This document shows positions 25,602 through 34,901 of a DNA stretch of 64,000 nucleotides, piece after piece (position 1 is the stretch's first letter; each line of letters opens with the position of its first letter). Position numbers and translations under genes: made by a program. The notes under the pieces were generated by a model, which was given only the letters and a program-made list of their open reading frames with translations, was not told where the DNA came from and made no database searches. The DNA lies in the NCBI RefSeq assembly GCF_038007465.1, contig NZ_JBBOXF010000001.1:2801001-2865000 (forward strand). The letters are read 5' to 3'. This DNA comes from Sporosarcina sp. FSL K6-1508 (GTDB taxonomy: Bacteria; Bacillota; Bacilli; Bacillales_A; Planococcaceae).

Positions 25602-25759
25602 GACTCTGCAAATTATGAATTCCCGGTGAATAAAAATGTAGAACCTTCAGAACTCCTCAAATCTTGGGGGGACTTTAAAGAACAAGATATTCCATTATCG
25701 ATCTCGGAGAAAACAACGCGAAAGCGATTATGATTTTTAACGAAGTCGGCTGGAAATAA
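25602..25759 (+). pseudogene. Iron ABC transporter solute-binding protein relic
   Basis: The frame reads NYEFPVNKNVEPSELLKSWG and FKEQDIPLS, then shifts one frame to LGENNAKAIMIFNEVGWK and stop at 25757-25759. This is the C-terminus of an Fe(III)-type (FbpA/FutA-like) extracellular solute-binding protein, with a frameshift near 25700 and no N-terminal half. It is followed by its own hairpin and the start of a permease relic, the native gene order. Confidence 0.65.
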
Positions 25760-25767
25760 AAGTCGAG

Positions 25768-25793
25768 CCCCCTACCGAAAATTTGGTAGGGGG
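25768..25793 (+). terminator. Hairpin between relic binding protein and permease
   Basis: ccccctacc and ggtaggggg pair across 8 bases, then tttgttg. Such hairpins often separate a highly expressed binding-protein gene from its permease gene. Confidence 0.75.
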
Positions 25794-25827
25794 TTTGTTG
25801 CGGAAAAGGTAAAGGATGGGTATTGTC

Positions 25828-25996
25828 ATGAACAAGCATTTAGCTAATGTGAACGGGTGGACGATCGGTGCAGTACTCATTATCATCCTGCTGTTTTTAC
25901 CGTGTGTCGATTGTATTAGGCATTCTTTCTCCAGCAAGTGAAAATTGGGCGCATATTAAGGAATTCATGCCAATTTTCCGCTCAGGAACTTTATGA
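25828..25996 (+). pseudogene. Iron ABC transporter permease relic (N-terminus)
   Basis: AAAGGATGGG precedes ATG 25828; the product MNKHLANVNGWTIGAVLIII followed by LLFLP looks like the first membrane segment of an FbpB-type permease. After a frameshift the sequence continues SIVLGILSPASENWAHIKEF and stops at 25994-25996. The rest of the gene is missing. Confidence 0.55.
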
Positions 25997-26036
25997 AAAT
26001 AGGTTATGGAAGAGTTGACCCAATTCCATGCCGACT

Positions 26037-26102
26037 TGTTAAATAATCTACCTCATCCACGAATTTCGCTTCGCCTTTGATTAATTCAAAGCCATAGGAA
26101 CG
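26037..26102 (-). pseudogene. Relic of a second merA with internal deletion
   Basis: The minus strand matches two separate parts of the intact merA: the block around 24294-24337 (encoding GFELI.KGEAKFVDE) is joined directly to the block near 24432-24453 (EVNYLTS). About 100 bp between them is missing. The copy is short, inverted relative to merA, and non-functional. It shows that another mer unit once lay here. Confidence 0.75.
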
Positions 26103-26232
26103 ACTTTATGTATTTAGAATTTTAACTCTGCTTGACGCATATAAACTATAGACAAAAAACGAGGTGCATACCAATAGCTTCGGCTTTAAGTTTCGAAGGA
26201 AAGTAAGAAAAAGGTTGAAGATTAAAGTGTAC

Positions 26233-26276
26233 TCAAAAAAACATCCGAATCTAACACAATAGAAATATGTTAGATT
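26233..26276. repeat. Dispersed repeat copy 2, with internal hairpin
   Basis: A-run plus catccgaatctaacacaata, continuing agaaatatgttagatt; aatctaaca pairs with tgttagatt. Copy 2 lies between the mer relics and the ZIP gene. Confidence 0.65.
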
Positions 26277-26308
26277 TAAGGGATGAACCATTGACTGCAT
26301 CATCCTTA

Positions 26309-27028
26309 TTAATAAACCAGATATGCACCCATCAGACAAAAAGCAATTAATGCAACCAGTAAGCTATAAATATTGGATGATTGCCTAATTGATTCAGTTA
26401 GGATTTCCTTAATCGTAACCATATAAATAGTTCCAACTGTCAAACTTATTAAAAATGCCCACAAAAGATTATTATGCATACCAATCATTTCGCCAATGAA
26501 AGCCCCGAGCGCAACGGGAACAGCGACGATAATAGAGAGAAGGAACAACAAATAAAATCTAATTCCAGCCATAAATAATGGAGTAAATAGTATCATACCT
26601 TCGGGAATATTGTGCAATATTAGTGCTTGTAATAAGGCTATACTGAATTGAGAATGTTCACTGGTTCCAAGAACTACTCCCATAGGAAGATTATGAATAG
26701 AAATAATTAAAGCTAGGAATAAACCTGTCCTTATATTATGAAGTTTACGTGATCCTGTTGTAATTACAGAGTTCTTATGAAATCCCATATGGATGAGCTC
26801 GAATAAAATAACTCCAGCCAAGAAACCTATCGCTAAAACAATCCAATTACCCAATTGTAAAGCTTCCGGAACGATTTCAAAACTAATTAAACCTAAAATT
26901 AGCCCTGTGCATATCGCGTAAATAGTACCAATACTTCTTTTAAAACCAGTAATAAAGCATGCAATAACTCCACCTACGCCAATTCCAGCAAAAGTTGATA
27001 AAAAACCAATAAACCATACATGAGTCAA
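26309..27028 (-). CDS. ZIP-family metal transporter
   Basis: A 239-residue membrane protein with eight likely membrane segments. The metal-path motifs of the ZIP family are present: HNLPMGVVLG (segment IV, about residue 109) and HNIPEGMILF (segment V, about 138). ZIP proteins import Zn(II) or other divalent metals down a gradient. No long His-rich loop. Located downstream of czcD, with its own 134-bp gap, so co-transcription is possible but unclear. Confidence 0.88.
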   Translation of the reverse strand: MTHVWFIGFLSTFAGIGVGGVIACFITGFKRSIGTIYAICTGLILGLISFEIVPEALQLGNWIVLAIGFLAGVILFELIHMGFHKNSVITTGSRKLHNIRTGLFLALIISIHNLPMGVVLGTSEHSQFSIALLQALILHNIPEGMILFTPLFMAGIRFYLLFLLSIIVAVPVALGAFIGEMIGMHNNLLWAFLISLTVGTIYMVTIKEILTESIRQSSNIYSLLVALIAFCLMGAYLVY

Positions 27029-27162
27029 AAAACCATCCTTCAGTTTTGTGTCTCTATGTTTATATGGATATTGATTTAATATTATGCTAAATGCTTATTT
27101 ATACAGGACCAACTTTGTTTCTTATTCACAAAACTCCCTTTTCCCTACAAAATATTTCATGA

Positions 27163-28068
27163 TTATATACTCAATTCCCGATGCTGCAGATTTGATTTTT
27201 CAATTTGAATCGTAGTATGTTCAATTTTGTAGTTATCACGTATCAGATTAATTGCCTGTTGAAGAACAACTTGTTCATCTTTCCCTTCTTCAATTAGAAT
27301 GTGACAGCTCAAAGTATCTAGACCAGAGGTAATCGTCCAAATATGAAGATCATGTACATTTTTTACTCCTTCAATATTTTTCAACATAGCTAAAACTTCC
27401 TCTTTATCGACCGTCACCGGAGAGCCTTCCATTAAGATATGAATACTTTGTTTGAGCACTCCCCAAGCGCTTTTCAAGATTAATAAAGCGACTATGACTG
27501 AAATGATTGGATCTGCAATGTACCAGTCGAACAGGAGCATCAACAGTCCAGCTAAAATTGCACCAACAGAACCTAAAGCATCGCCGATTATGTGTATGTA
27601 AGCGCTTTTTAAGTTAATATTCTCTTTGACATCGGCTTTTTTTAGAAGAAAAAATGCACTTAGAATATTAGCCAATAAACCGATTAATGCAAGAATAATC
27701 ATCGTTCCGCTTGCGACAGTTGGTGGGTCGTTAAAACGTTGAATTGCTTCTTTGACAATAAACCCAGCAATCACAAATAACGTAACTCCGTTAAATAAGG
27801 CAGCAAGAATTTCAAATCGATAATAACCGTACGTTTTATTCGAGGAAGGTGGCCTACTTGCAAACCAAATTGCCACAAGGCTTAAAGCCATTGAGCTTGC
27901 ATCCGAAAGCATATGTCCACTATCTGAAAGTAGGGCTAAACTATTTGTGAAAAGTCCACCGAAAAACTCCAAAAACATAATGAACGTTGTAATCGACAAG
28001 GCAATGATGAGACCGTGTTTATTCCCTGCTCGTTTTTCCGCAAAGTGATTGTGTTGATGATTTCCCAT
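27163..28068 (-). CDS. czcD: Cation diffusion facilitator CzcD
   Basis: A 301-residue Zn/Co/Cd proton antiporter. Six membrane segments over about 20-210 carry the metal-site motifs SDSGHMLSDASS and HIIGDALGSVGAI, and a cytoplasmic C-terminal domain (about 215-295) contains HDLHIWTITSG. The N-terminus is His-rich (MGNHQHNHF). It follows czcO by 13 bp, the B. subtilis czcO-czcD partnership. Confidence 0.94.
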   Translation of the reverse strand: MGNHQHNHFAEKRAGNKHGLIIALSITTFIMFLEFFGGLFTNSLALLSDSGHMLSDASSMALSLVAIWFASRPPSSNKTYGYYRFEILAALFNGVTLFVIAGFIVKEAIQRFNDPPTVASGTMIILALIGLLANILSAFFLLKKADVKENINLKSAYIHIIGDALGSVGAILAGLLMLLFDWYIADPIISVIVALLILKSAWGVLKQSIHILMEGSPVTVDKEEVLAMLKNIEGVKNVHDLHIWTITSGLDTLSCHILIEEGKDEQVVLQQAINLIRDNYKIEHTTIQIEKSNLQHRELSI

Positions 28069-28081
28069 TCATGCGTCCCCT

Positions 28082-29128
28082 TTACGTAGTTGTTTTCTTC
28101 ATATGTTCAATTATATACTCGGCATCATAACCTACTCCTTGAAGCAGAGAGGAACCTCTATGTGATTGCCATGGTAAACCTAAAAAGTATAAACCTATTA
28201 TTGGACTTATACCCCTTTGATGAATAATTTTCTTTTGGTTATCAATTACACCGTCAACTTTTAACCATTCATACTCATGTTGGAATCCAGTTGCCCAAAT
28301 AATATTTTTTACTTCAAGGGTAGTTGAATCCTCAAAGGTAATCTGATTGTACATACCATTTACAACTCTCCCTTTTAACGTAATTGCCCGGTCTTTTATG
28401 GCGTTTTTTAATTCACTCCCAAAGATAGGGTCTCCCTTTTTTTGTAACTGATTCCCGATAAATGACCTGCTCGTTACTTTTAATATCCCCAATTTATCAA
28501 ACCACCAAAACACACTCTTCCCACCTATCGTTAATGGGAAATAATGTAGTTTTTCACTTATTGCCAAATATGTATCTTTTCCTTCAGACAATTCTACTGC
28601 GATTTGAGCACCGCTATTTCCACCTCCGACAACAAGAACATTCCCTGGTTGAAGCTGACTAGGGTTTATATACTCTGATGAATGTAACTGTAGGATATTT
28701 TCGCTTAGAAAACTCGAAAATGCAGGTATTCGCTTCTTTTGAAATGGTCCTGTTGCAACCACGATGTTTGTCGTATTAACCTTACCTTTAGTTGTTTCTA
28801 CACAAAAACCATCTTCAGTTTTTGTTACACTGAGAACTTCGGTATCCAGTTGAACTGGTATTGCAAATGTTTCTGAATATCCCTTTAAATAATCTGCAAT
28901 TTCATCCTTTGTTGGAAACCCTTGTTGTTTTCCATCTAATGGCATCCCGGGTAACGAGCTATACATTCTAGGTGTAAACAACTTTAAAGAATCGTATCTA
29001 TTTTTCCATTCTTCACCCAAAGCCAGCCCTTTATCAATAATTAAAAAATCTTTTTTGCTTTGTTTCAAATTATATCCCATCGTAAGTCCAGCTTGCCCTG
29101 CACCAATAACAATAGTCTCATACCGCAT
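28082..29128 (-). CDS. czcO: CzcO-like flavin monooxygenase-type oxidoreductase
   Basis: A 348-residue FAD/NAD(P)-binding protein: GAGQAGLTMGYNLKQSKKDF (about 8-27), the second nucleotide site VVGGGNSGAQIAVELSEGKD (about 165) and the ATGFQHEYEWL motif near the C-terminus. B. subtilis CzcO (TrkA) is encoded with CzcD and affects cation transport. No metal-binding site is obvious. First gene of the minus-strand czcO-czcD pair. Confidence 0.88.
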   Translation of the reverse strand: MRYETIVIGAGQAGLTMGYNLKQSKKDFLIIDKGLALGEEWKNRYDSLKLFTPRMYSSLPGMPLDGKQQGFPTKDEIADYLKGYSETFAIPVQLDTEVLSVTKTEDGFCVETTKGKVNTTNIVVATGPFQKKRIPAFSSFLSENILQLHSSEYINPSQLQPGNVLVVGGGNSGAQIAVELSEGKDTYLAISEKLHYFPLTIGGKSVFWWFDKLGILKVTSRSFIGNQLQKKGDPIFGSELKNAIKDRAITLKGRVVNGMYNQITFEDSTTLEVKNIIWATGFQHEYEWLKVDGVIDNQKKIIHQRGISPIIGLYFLGLPWQSHRGSSLLQGVGYDAEYIIEHMKKTTT

Positions 29129-29164
29129 AAGGTTCTCTCCCTTTAAGAAATGATTTTTAAACGC

Positions 29165-29199
29165 AAAGAAGCCATAGTCGCGACAACAGTGGCTTCTTT
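29165..29199 (-). terminator. Terminator after bdbC
   Basis: A perfect 10-bp stem (aaagaagcca with tggcttcttt) separates the cop/bdb operon from czcO on the minus strand. Confidence 0.65.
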
Positions 29200-29219
29200 G
29201 GCTTCTTTAGAAATGTTCT

Positions 29220-29660
29220 TTACTCAATTGATTTCTTTGATTTTATTAAAAACATACAGAAAGTAATAATAACAAATGCTACTAACGCTAAAAATGGTAT
29301 TGTAATAAACCCAAACCAATTTATATATTGGGAACTGCAAGGCACACCACTCACACACGGCTTGATTCCACCAAAGCCGGGTATCTTCTGCTCTAAATAA
29401 TGCATGAAGGATATGCTTCCTCCAATAAGTGCTAGCGGAATTACGAACTTTTTAACGGAACTGTCATTCTGGAAAGTTCCAATCCCTAATATCAAAGTAA
29501 GGGGGTACATGAAGATGCGCTGATACCAACATAACTCACACGGGATATACCCTTTAATTTCACTGAAGTACAAGCTCCCGAACATTGCAACTAATGAAAC
29601 AACCCATGCAACATATAATAAGGATCCCTGCAGTTTGGATTTAGATTTTTTATTCCCCAT
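29220..29660 (-). CDS. bdbC: Thiol-disulfide quinone oxidoreductase BdbC (DsbB family)
   Basis: A 146-residue membrane protein with four membrane segments and both DsbB-type Cys pairs: C41-C44 (PCELCW) and C102-C108 (PCVSGVPC). It passes electrons from the BdbD oxidase to quinone. Its ATG overlaps the bdbD stop by one base, so the two are coupled. Confidence 0.95.
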   Translation of the reverse strand: MGNKKSKSKLQGSLLYVAWVVSLVAMFGSLYFSEIKGYIPCELCWYQRIFMYPLTLILGIGTFQNDSSVKKFVIPLALIGGSISFMHYLEQKIPGFGGIKPCVSGVPCSSQYINWFGFITIPFLALVAFVIITFCMFLIKSKKSIE

Positions 29661-30334
29661 CAGTTTGTATCCTTATACCCTTGTTCTATTGCCGTCTTAA
29701 TAGCTTCGTAATCAAAGGGATCCTCCATCATTTCCCCGTTTATTACAATGGCAGGAGTCATTGATACACCTGCCTTCTTAACTAAATCATCATCGATTTT
29801 AACGTTTTCCATAGTCGCTTCCTGTTCCATGTCTTCTTTTAACAGTGTTTGATCAATCTCGGGAAAAGCGCTTGCAATTTCAAGAATTTTTTCCGGAGTT
29901 ATCCATGGCCCATCATGGTTTTCAACTGGCTGTGCATCAAACATTGCTTGATGGAAGTTCCAATACAAACCCGGGCTCCGCTCAAATACGGATTCAGCGG
30001 CAATTGATGCTAAAGTCGATTCTTTTCCGTGGAACAATACGTTTACGAAGGAAAATTTAACTTGTCCAGTTTCGATATAATCATCTACTAATTTCGGATA
30101 AATCATTTCACCCCATGCTTTACATGACGGACATTTAAAATCGCCAAATTCAACAACCGTCACAGGAGCATCTTTCTCCCCAATTGAGGGCTGCCCGGTT
30201 ACATCGATTTGCTTTATTTCTATTGGTAATGACTCCTGTTTATTGCTGAATACAACGACTGCAGCCAAAATACCTACCACCAAAAGTGTTAACACAACTA
30301 CAAACTTCATGTTTGAATTCTTATTTCGTTTCAT
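29660..30334 (-). CDS. bdbD: DsbA-like thiol-disulfide oxidase BdbD
   Basis: A 224-residue membrane-anchored DsbA-family oxidase. One N-terminal membrane segment (about 11-30) is followed by the thioredoxin fold with active site CPSC (C68-C71, FGDFKCPSCKAW) and the cis-Pro loop GVSMTPAIVING. The start is placed at 30334, six bases after AAGAGG; a longer upstream reading would overlap copD and lacks a ribosome site. Partner BdbC follows. Confidence 0.93.
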   Translation of the reverse strand: MKRNKNSNMKFVVVLTLLVVGILAAVVVFSNKQESLPIEIKQIDVTGQPSIGEKDAPVTVVEFGDFKCPSCKAWGEMIYPKLVDDYIETGQVKFSFVNVLFHGKESTLASIAAESVFERSPGLYWNFHQAMFDAQPVENHDGPWITPEKILEIASAFPEIDQTLLKEDMEQEATMENVKIDDDLVKKAGVSMTPAIVINGEMMEDPFDYEAIKTAIEQGYKDTN

Positions 30335-30365
30335 CATATACCTCTTCTCTATTATTTTTTTCCAA

Positions 30366-31460
30366 TTATTGAATGCTTGCCATGAATCCGAAGTATAGCG
30401 AAAGGATACAGAACATCCCCATGAAAAAAGAGATAACTGCGGGCGTATTTTTCCTAAAGCTGTATACGATAAGCCACATGAAAATGAACGCCACCATGAA
30501 AAACAATGCATTTATTGTATTTAACCCGAATTGCACATGCATTGAAGGATCAATGGTCCCTGAATAAAAATAATCGAAGATTGCCGAAGGACCGCTACCA
30601 CCAAGAGTTGTCTCGATACTATGAAGAGGTTCCTGCTGTCCTAATACTGCTGTCGAAACAAAAGTAATGAACAGTAGAATGCTTTCAAATTTTAACCACG
30701 TTATTGGGTTAATTTTCTCTTGTCGCTTCAATTTACGTCTAATCCAAAATCCATTTATAAAAGCAAAAAATAAAACAGGGATGATAGACAGATGTTTCAC
30801 TAATAAAGCCTGTCCGTAAGGCAACATCCATGCGTCTCCATACTCATTTATATCAATCACCAATGTCATAAGAAAGAATCCAGTTCCCATAATCGTGAGA
30901 AAACAGCCAATCGCCAAAGGTGTAAACCATCTTAAATACGAAAGCCAATTCTCTTGATTTCTTGAACACCAGCCGACGATGAGGAGTATGCCAACCCAAA
31001 CTGTAACGGCTAAAAAATGCAACGAATGAACAAAGAATCCGCTCCAATCAGTCAAGGACGCTGCATGACTTGCCCATCCCAATGCTAATAAAAGGATGAA
31101 AGTGAATGCAAGTGCAATACAGGACAGTACTCTGCTTTTCGATACCGGGAACAACGAAACAAACAGGTAAAAGAAAATTGCAAGTATTACAGTGACATTC
31201 CAAGCCTTCCCTACTTCAAAACCACCGAGTACGTTTTGCATCGTTAACGCTAATCCAATATCTTCATAAAGAAACAAGATGATGCGAATTACAGGCGCAG
31301 CAGAAAAGAAAATAATACCTAACACCGAAAGTTGGATTAAGCGTTTAGGGATGCTTATTTCCGGTTTTAATCGTTCAGGAATCAATTGAATGATAAATGC
31401 TCCCATTAATAGCGAAAAACAGAGATATAAAAGACTTTCAGAAATATAAATCCAGACCAT
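30366..31460 (-). CDS. copD: CopD-family copper resistance membrane protein
   Basis: A 364-residue protein with about eight to nine hydrophobic segments. Typical CopD features: FFVHSLHFLAVTVWVGILLI (about 143-162, conserved His) and LLVKHLSIIPVLFFAFINGF. CopD proteins act with periplasmic or surface CopC in copper uptake or resistance. It begins one base after the copC stop, so they form one operon with bdbD and bdbC. Confidence 0.9.
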   Translation of the reverse strand: MVWIYISESLLYLCFSLLMGAFIIQLIPERLKPEISIPKRLIQLSVLGIIFFSAAPVIRIILFLYEDIGLALTMQNVLGGFEVGKAWNVTVILAIFFYLFVSLFPVSKSRVLSCIALAFTFILLLALGWASHAASLTDWSGFFVHSLHFLAVTVWVGILLIVGWCSRNQENWLSYLRWFTPLAIGCFLTIMGTGFFLMTLVIDINEYGDAWMLPYGQALLVKHLSIIPVLFFAFINGFWIRRKLKRQEKINPITWLKFESILLFITFVSTAVLGQQEPLHSIETTLGGSGPSAIFDYFYSGTIDPSMHVQFGLNTINALFFMVAFIFMWLIVYSFRKNTPAVISFFMGMFCILSLYFGFMASIQ

Positions 31461-32027
31461 TTACTTTTTCCTTCTTCCTATGATCCAGCCAAAAAATCCG
31501 CCAGCTATAGTAAATAAAACAATAAGAATTACAACAAGGACATCATTCGAAGCAATCCTGGACGCTTCCTCAATAGGCTGCTCATTAGTATTTTCAACAG
31601 GGACAGCTGGTACCTCTGAAGTCTTTGGAGTCTTTGGAGTCTCTTCGGAATCTACAGGAGTCGACGATTCTTCCTGATTAACTACAAATGAATAGGTTCC
31701 TTCTATCGGGTGCCCATCCGAACCAATTATTTTCCAGTTCACTGTATATGTACCATTCTCCAACGGTGACATGAAGGCTCCCGTCATTTTCTTGTCACTC
31801 GTTTGGGTATTACTTACGATGATTTCCTCCTCATTTTCGTTAAAGACTTTTACAGTGCTCGTCGATTCAATTTTCGAATTAAATTCTAATACAATTTCAT
31901 GAACGTCTTCAGCGACGATTTCCCCATCAGCCGGTGAAGAGCTAGTTAAACCGGTATGTGCAGAGACAGCAGATGTAAATGCGAACAACAAAATCAGTGT
32001 TGCACTAATAACCCTCTTCATTTTCAT
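31461..32027 (-). CDS. copC: CopC-family copper-binding surface protein
   Basis: A 188-residue secreted, C-terminally anchored protein. After a signal peptide (residues 1-23, cut before His) the mature N-terminus HTGLTSSSPADGEIV supplies the His typical of CopC copper sites; SDGHPIEGTYSFVV near residue 115 completes the family signature. A Pro/Thr/Glu linker leads to a membrane segment and RRKK tail. ATG 32027 follows AGGAAG. Confidence 0.9.
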   Translation of the reverse strand: MKMKRVISATLILLFAFTSAVSAHTGLTSSSPADGEIVAEDVHEIVLEFNSKIESTSTVKVFNENEEEIIVSNTQTSDKKMTGAFMSPLENGTYTVNWKIIGSDGHPIEGTYSFVVNQEESSTPVDSEETPKTPKTSEVPAVPVENTNEQPIEEASRIASNDVLVVILIVLFTIAGGFFGWIIGRRKK

Positions 32028-32123
32028 TTTTTCTCTTCCTTTCAATAACAGTAGTAATAACGTTAATTTGAATTCATTGTAACAGAACAGCCATACATTA
32101 AAACAACCATTTGAGTGTTATTA

Positions 32124-32176
32124 TTGACAATTTTTCAACGGATGAATATGATATATACAATCAAGTACTAATTTGA
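32124..32176 (+). promoter_or_regulatory. Promoter and CadC-type operator of cadC-cadA
   Basis: TTGACA (32124-32129) and TATGAT (32147-32152), 17 bp apart, form a strong promoter. The dyad TCAAGTACTAATTTGA (32161-32176, TCAA-N8-TTGA) overlaps the expected transcription start and resembles known CadC/ArsR operators. Confidence 0.75.
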
Positions 32177-32189
32177 ATGAGGTGGAAAG

Positions 32190-32600
32190 ATGACGGGGAA
32201 AATTAAGGAGCAAGTTGTATCTGCCACAACGGATACATGTGAAACGTATTGTTATCACGAAACAGTCGTTAACCGTGTCAGTCAACGAATCGACGAAATT
32301 AGTGGGGTCGAATTGTTGTTTAAAGCACTATCTGATGCCAATCGCTTGAAGGTCGCCTATGCACTTACGCTTGAAGAGGAAATGTGTGTATGCGATGTAG
32401 CCAATGTTTTAAAGACATCCAGTGCGAACGCCTCACACCACCTGCGTTATTTACGTGATATGGGGCTGGCCAAATATAGAAAAGAAGGAAAACTTGTCTT
32501 TTACTCTTTGGTTGATGAACACGTGCATCAATTAGTGAATATTGCTCTAGAGCATTCGAAAGAAGGTGGTCTAAATGAGTTCCGACAAAAACGTGTATAG
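32190..32600 (+). CDS. cadC: Cadmium/lead/zinc-responsive repressor CadC
   Basis: A 136-residue ArsR-family repressor with the CadC-type N-terminal extension (DTCETYCYHE) and the CxC site (EMCVCDVA) that together form the Cd/Pb site. The recognition region is SSANASHHLRYLRDMGLAKY. The gene overlaps cadA by 26 bases, so both are co-expressed. Confidence 0.95.
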   Translation: MTGKIKEQVVSATTDTCETYCYHETVVNRVSQRIDEISGVELLFKALSDANRLKVAYALTLEEEMCVCDVANVLKTSSANASHHLRYLRDMGLAKYRKEGKLVFYSLVDEHVHQLVNIALEHSKEGGLNEFRQKRV

Positions 32601-34683
32601 ACTGCAAGGACTATCTTGTACAAATTGTGCGGCTAAATTCGAAAAAAATATTCGTAAGATTGAGACAGTTGATGATGTCCAATTGAACTTCGGCGCATCA
32701 AAAATAACTGTATTGGGAGGTGCATCTATAGAACAATTAGAAAGAGCCGGAGCATTCGATGGAATCAAAGTCTATCCTGAAAAGCAACGAATTGTTGAAG
32801 TCAAAGTGCCATTCTGGAAAAAACGAGAAAATCAAACAACCATTGCATCACTGTTTCTGTTGATTCTTGGCATTGTTACATCTTCACTTACGGGAGAAGG
32901 TAGCATATCATCCATCCTTCTCTTTGCTACAGCCATTCTTGTCGGAGGATATAGTCTGTTTAAAGTTGGGCTTGTTAATCTGACTAAATTGGAATTCGAT
33001 ATGAGTACCCTGATGACAATTGCAGTGATTGGTGCGGCCATAATCGGGGAATGGAAAGAAGGAGCACTTGTCGTCTTTCTTTTTGCAGTAAGCGAAGCCC
33101 TTGAAAGTTATTCGATGGATAAGGCTCGGAATTCAATCCGTTCTCTAATGGACATTGCACCAAATACAGCAATCATCAGACGTGGGAATAATGAGCTTGA
33201 AGTTGATGTTGAAGATATTCAAATTGACGATATTATGATTATCAAACCCGGTCAGAAGCTAGCAATGGACGGAGAAGTTGTAAAAGGAAACTCTTACATC
33301 AGTCAGGCAGCCATAACCGGAGAATCCGTTCCTGTCCATAAAATTTCCGGTGACGAGGTGTTTGCGGGAACAATAAACGAGGAAGGTTCATTAGAAGTAC
33401 GTGTGACAAAACGAGTGGAAGATACTACAATCTCCAAGATTATCCACTTAGTAGAGGAGGCCCAAGCCGAAAAGGCTCCTTCCCAGCAGTTTGTAGACAG
33501 ATTCGCTAAATACTATACGCCGGCAATAATGATCATTTCCCTTCTTATTATTGTTATCCCACCTCTATTTTTAGGGGGAGTATGGAGTGAGTGGTTTTAT
33601 AGAGGACTCGTCGTACTTGTTGTAGGATGTCCATGCGCGTTGGTAATTTCAACTCCTGTTGCAATTGTGACGGCGATTGGAAATGCAGCGAGGAATGGTG
33701 TGCTCATAAAAGGTGGAATCCACTTGGAAGAAACCGGACGTCTGAAAGTTGTGGCGTTTGATAAAACAGGAACACTTACGAGAGGTACGCCTGAGGTAAC
33801 TGATATTGTTTCTTTTAGGGATATGAGCACTGAAGAAATACTACGGATTTCAGCGTCTGTTGAGAAATTCTCACAACATCCATTAGCTTCTGCCATCATC
33901 AGAGAAGCTGATAAACAAGATTTAGAATTAATGCCTGTTGATGATTTTCAGTCGATTACAGGAAAAGGTGCCAAAGCGACTATTAAGAATGAACTCGTCC
34001 ATATAGGGAGCCCCAACTTATTCAAGGAATTACAAACACTTCCTGAGGAATACGAGGAACAAATTGAAACTCTTCAAAGAGAAGGAAAAACAGTGATGTT
34101 GGTAGGTATCAAAAATGAGGTGAAAGGCTTGATCGCAGTTGCCGATCAGGTTAGAGAAAGCAGTTTGACGATTATTAAAAAGTTATATCAATTAGGAATT
34201 AAAAAAACGATTATGCTTACGGGAGATAATATAGCTACAGCGAATGCCATAGGCAACCAACTTGGCCTCTCTGAAGTGAAAGCAGAATTAATGCCCCAAG
34301 ACAAATTGGATACAATCAAATCTCTCCGGGAACAATTTGGAAAGGTGGCAATGGTTGGTGATGGTGTCAATGATGCCCCTGCCTTGGCTAGTGCGACCGT
34401 AGGGATTGCGATGGGTGGAGCGGGTACTGACACAGCTCTAGAGACCGCAGACATTGCATTAATGGCTGACGACTTAGAAAAGTTACCATATACAATCGGT
34501 CTAAGCCGGAAAACACTAAACATTATTTTGCAGAATGTTTCATTCGCATTAGGCATTAAATTAATCGCCCTTCTCTTGGTCATTCCGGGTTGGTTAACGT
34601 TATGGATGGCAATTTTCGCGGATATGGGCGCTACTGTGATTGTTGTATTGAATTCCCTTAGACTAATAAGATTCAAGTATTAA
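32575..34683 (+). CDS. cadA: Cadmium/zinc-exporting P1B-type ATPase CadA
   Basis: A 702-residue heavy-metal P-type ATPase. N-terminal metal domain with LSCTNC (C15-C18), the membrane CPC motif (GCPCALVIST, C352-C354), phosphorylation site DKTGTLT (D396), HP motif QHPLASAI and hinge GDGVNDAPAL. CadA exports Cd(II), Zn(II) and Pb(II). Slightly shorter than the 727-residue pI258 protein but complete. Confidence 0.97.
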   Translation: MSSDKNVYRLQGLSCTNCAAKFEKNIRKIETVDDVQLNFGASKITVLGGASIEQLERAGAFDGIKVYPEKQRIVEVKVPFWKKRENQTTIASLFLLILGIVTSSLTGEGSISSILLFATAILVGGYSLFKVGLVNLTKLEFDMSTLMTIAVIGAAIIGEWKEGALVVFLFAVSEALESYSMDKARNSIRSLMDIAPNTAIIRRGNNELEVDVEDIQIDDIMIIKPGQKLAMDGEVVKGNSYISQAAITGESVPVHKISGDEVFAGTINEEGSLEVRVTKRVEDTTISKIIHLVEEAQAEKAPSQQFVDRFAKYYTPAIMIISLLIIVIPPLFLGGVWSEWFYRGLVVLVVGCPCALVISTPVAIVTAIGNAARNGVLIKGGIHLEETGRLKVVAFDKTGTLTRGTPEVTDIVSFRDMSTEEILRISASVEKFSQHPLASAIIREADKQDLELMPVDDFQSITGKGAKATIKNELVHIGSPNLFKELQTLPEEYEEQIETLQREGKTVMLVGIKNEVKGLIAVADQVRESSLTIIKKLYQLGIKKTIMLTGDNIATANAIGNQLGLSEVKAELMPQDKLDTIKSLREQFGKVAMVGDGVNDAPALASATVGIAMGGAGTDTALETADIALMADDLEKLPYTIGLSRKTLNIILQNVSFALGIKLIALLLVIPGWLTLWMAIFADMGATVIVVLNSLRLIRFKY

Positions 34684-34786
34684 AGGTAACTAATCGTGTT
34701 TGTGAATTATTTACACTTTGCAGCACCATCAAACAGAGTCATATTGATTTCCCTGTTTCTCTTCACTAAGTAAAAGAGTGGAAGAG

Positions 34787-34808
34787 AGAGTCATATGACT
34801 CTTTTTTT
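34787..34808 (+). terminator. Terminator after cadA
   Basis: agagtcatatgactct is a perfect palindrome followed by seven T. Confidence 0.8.
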
Positions 34809-34901
34809 ATGCAATAGTAAGCACATTATAACCTCAGGTCTACTTAATGATGGTTTTTGCTTAGGTCTTGAAATTCAACTCGTATGTTAGGTGGTAATAC
34901 T

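Noticed and set aside
29660..30511. Long N-terminal extension of bdbD to 30511
   Set aside because: It overlaps copD by about 145 bases, has no signal-like start, and a good ribosome site precedes ATG 30334.
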